A program made the translations under genes and the position numbers. The notes under the pieces were generated by a model that was not told the DNA's origin, searched no databases, and was given only the letters and a program-made list of their open reading frames with translations. Of a stretch of DNA of 64,000 nt, positions 62,561 to 64,000 are shown piece by piece (within the stretch, counting starts at the first letter, position 1; every line of letters begins with the position of its first letter). The DNA comes from Clostridium sp. (GTDB taxonomy: Bacteria > Bacillota > Clostridia > Clostridiales > Clostridiaceae). Where the stretch lies: assembly GCF_021372645.1 (NCBI RefSeq), contig NZ_JAJFUC010000037.1, positions 124,001 through 188,000 on the forward strand, given 5' to 3'.

Positions 62561-63604
62561 ATGAAGATATTAAAAAAGATATTATCACTTACTTTTATCT
62601 CTATATTATTATTGCATAGTATTAAAAATACTGCATATGCTAGTCCAGATATTAGTCCTCAAAATCCACTTAAAGTAGCTGTATTCTTAAATGATTTTAA
62701 CGATCAATTCATTTCTAATGTCAAAAAAAACTTAGAGGATATTCAAAAAGAAAATGAAAATAAAGTTCAATTTACTTTTTTTGATGCAAAAGGGAATCAA
62801 GTTGTCCAAAATCAAGGTATTGATCAAGCACTTAATCAAGACTTTAACCTTCTTATATTAAATCCAGTTAGTACTAACATAGATAACCTTAAAGGTATTC
62901 TTAATGAAATAGAACAGAAAAATATTCCATTAATTCTATACTACGCACAAACTACACCAATAGTAAATTTTCTTAAACCTTACCATAACGCTGTTATTAT
63001 TGATACAGATATTAATGAATCTGGGATTCGACAAGGTACAATCCTTGTTGATACGTGGAATGCTAATAAAGAAAATTTAGATAAAAATCAAGATAATATA
63101 ATGCAATATGTTATGTTAAAAGGGCCAGCTAATAGTCCAGAAACAATTGCAAGAACTAAGTATTCCATTCAAACAATTAATGAGGCAGGAATAAAAACAC
63201 AGCAGCTTTTATCAGTCGTTTGTAATTGGGAAGAAGAATGTGCTAAAACTGCAATGGAATCAAATTTATTAACGCTTGATGGTAAAATTGAAGCAATAAT
63301 TGCCAATAATGATGCTATGGCAATAGGTGCTATTAAAGCACTTCAGAAATATGGATACAATAAAGGTGCTAGCTCAAAATATATTCCAGTTGTTGGAGTT
63401 GATGCTTTGCCAGAAGCTCAAGAATTAATTAAACAAGGTGTTATGACGGGTACTGTTGTGCAAGATCCACGTGCTCATGCAAACGCAATCTATACCATAG
63501 GAATGAATCTAGTCTCTGGCGCTTATCCTCTCAATGGTACAAATTATAAATTTGATGAAACAGGAATTACAATTAAACTACCTTATTATGAATATGTTAA
63601 ATAA
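62561..63604 (+). CDS. Galactose ABC transporter-type substrate-binding protein (MglB-like)
   Basis: 347 aa from the ATG at 62561 (GGAGGG lies 5 bases upstream; the longer frame starting at 62528 lacks a site). A signal peptide (about 1-27, cleavage after AYA) is followed by a periplasmic-binding fold of the sugar type I family: PLKVAVFLNDFNDQFISNVK, IEAIIANNDAMAIGAIKALQ (about 230) and PVVGVDALPEAQELIKQGVM. No lipobox cysteine, so it may be secreted free instead of anchored. No ATPase or permease genes are adjacent. A broken relative lies at 22601-23237. It sits between two kdp gene fragments. Sugar not proven. Confidence 0.85.
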   Translation: MKILKKILSLTFISILLLHSIKNTAYASPDISPQNPLKVAVFLNDFNDQFISNVKKNLEDIQKENENKVQFTFFDAKGNQVVQNQGIDQALNQDFNLLILNPVSTNIDNLKGILNEIEQKNIPLILYYAQTTPIVNFLKPYHNAVIIDTDINESGIRQGTILVDTWNANKENLDKNQDNIMQYVMLKGPANSPETIARTKYSIQTINEAGIKTQQLLSVVCNWEEECAKTAMESNLLTLDGKIEAIIANNDAMAIGAIKALQKYGYNKGASSKYIPVVGVDALPEAQELIKQGVMTGTVVQDPRAHANAIYTIGMNLVSGAYPLNGTNYKFDETGITIKLPYYEYVK

Positions 63605-63686
63605 TTATAAAAAATAATAATGGCTTGACTTTTGCAGTTAAGCCATTCTATTAGTTGCATTGATACTTTCAGCGAGAGTGGTATAG

Positions 63687-64000
63687 CTTGTCCTATTGCT
63701 GCTACTAATGCTGTTGGCAATAATATTAATATTGGATGAATCAGAATTACAGCTGCCATAAGTTTCATTTCTTTTCCTTCTCAAGAACTCTGGAGTTCTG
63801 CCTACCATGAGTCCACATATGAAGACTGCTAACATTGCATATATAATTAAGTTCATAAAACCTACACCTTTTCTACCAAAAACCACATTAAGCATCATGT
63901 TCCACATGGTAATTACTCCGCCTATTGGTGTTAAAGAATCATGCATGTTGTTTACAGAGCCTGTTGTAAAGGCAGTAGTAACAAGCGAAAATAAAGTATG
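63687..64000 (-). pseudogene. Duplicated, frameshifted kdpA fragment (partial)
   Basis: Closely matches 60129-60445 of kdpA, encoding [35 protein letters not shown] and, after a small deletion near 63780, [20 protein letters not shown]. Similarity begins at CTTGTCCTAT and the C-terminal 150 residues of KdpA are absent; the other end runs beyond the window. The deletion (CTTCTCAAGAACTC versus CTTCGATTTTTCTTATCAAAAAC, compared in part) shifts the frame. Part of the second kdp locus. Confidence 0.85.

Overview
The window is AT-rich DNA with clostridial content. It carries the HydG maturase of [FeFe]-hydrogenase with its TM1266-type companion, a catabolic acetolactate synthase remnant, an oxygen-sensitive Fe-S L-serine dehydratase, strong AGGAGG-type ribosome binding sites and many TAA stops. 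I infer a strict anaerobe of the genus Clostridium or a close relative and cannot name the species. No rRNA, tRNA or CRISPR array was seen.

Layout. 1-3.7 kb: spermidine/putrescine ABC transporter potABCD (potD cut by the window edge), then a PII-like protein. 4.4-10.3 kb: PucR regulator, TIGR04076-like protein, iron-dependent alcohol dehydrogenase, aspartase and a divergent Lrp regulator. 10.5-17.1 kb: nitroreductase, then polyamine synthesis in the order speD, speA, speE, carboxynorspermidine synthase, carboxynorspermidine decarboxylase, so two routes to (nor)spermidine-type polyamines sit beside the transporter. 17.3-20.3 kb: HD-domain protein, decayed DUF3892 gene, membrane-anchored unknown, and a Met/Asn/Gly-rich low-complexity protein. 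20.4-23.3 kb: a decaying galactose locus with an intact galE between an internally deleted galK and a galT of only 32 codons, plus a truncated mglB pseudogene. 23.5-28 kb: hydG and TM1266 preceded by a strongly folded candidate RNA, HAD phosphatase, PHP protein. 28.3-35.4 kb: Ca2+ P-type ATPase, recQ, several gene fragments, GltD-like oxidoreductase and an internally deleted alsS. 35.8-40.8 kb: thiW-thiD-thiC-thiM-thiE under a TPP riboswitch. 41.3-46.4 kb: a membrane ferredoxin with two FMN-attachment domains, its ApbE flavin transferase and a two-component system. 46.6-50 kb: serine dehydratase and a compositionally odd citrate synthase. 50.4-61.9 kb: a sensor kinase, a receiver-only regulator, a kinase-less KdpD, a Pit phosphate transporter with DUF47 partner, and kdpABC. 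62-64 kb: a kdpD fragment, an mglB-like gene and a kdpA fragment, apparently a partial duplication of the kdp locus.

Overlying features. A family of 40-77 bp palindromic repeats (ends AAGGCATATGAAAG / TTTTTTGAATATGCCTT, inner arms AACAAGTC / GACTTGTT) occurs about a dozen times, often starting exactly at a stop codon. A separate 212-bp element at 50081-50292 has inverted ends and a perfect 10-bp flanking direct repeat, with a degraded relative at 35.6 kb. Gene decay by internal deletion that keeps both gene ends (galK, alsS) is a recurring theme.
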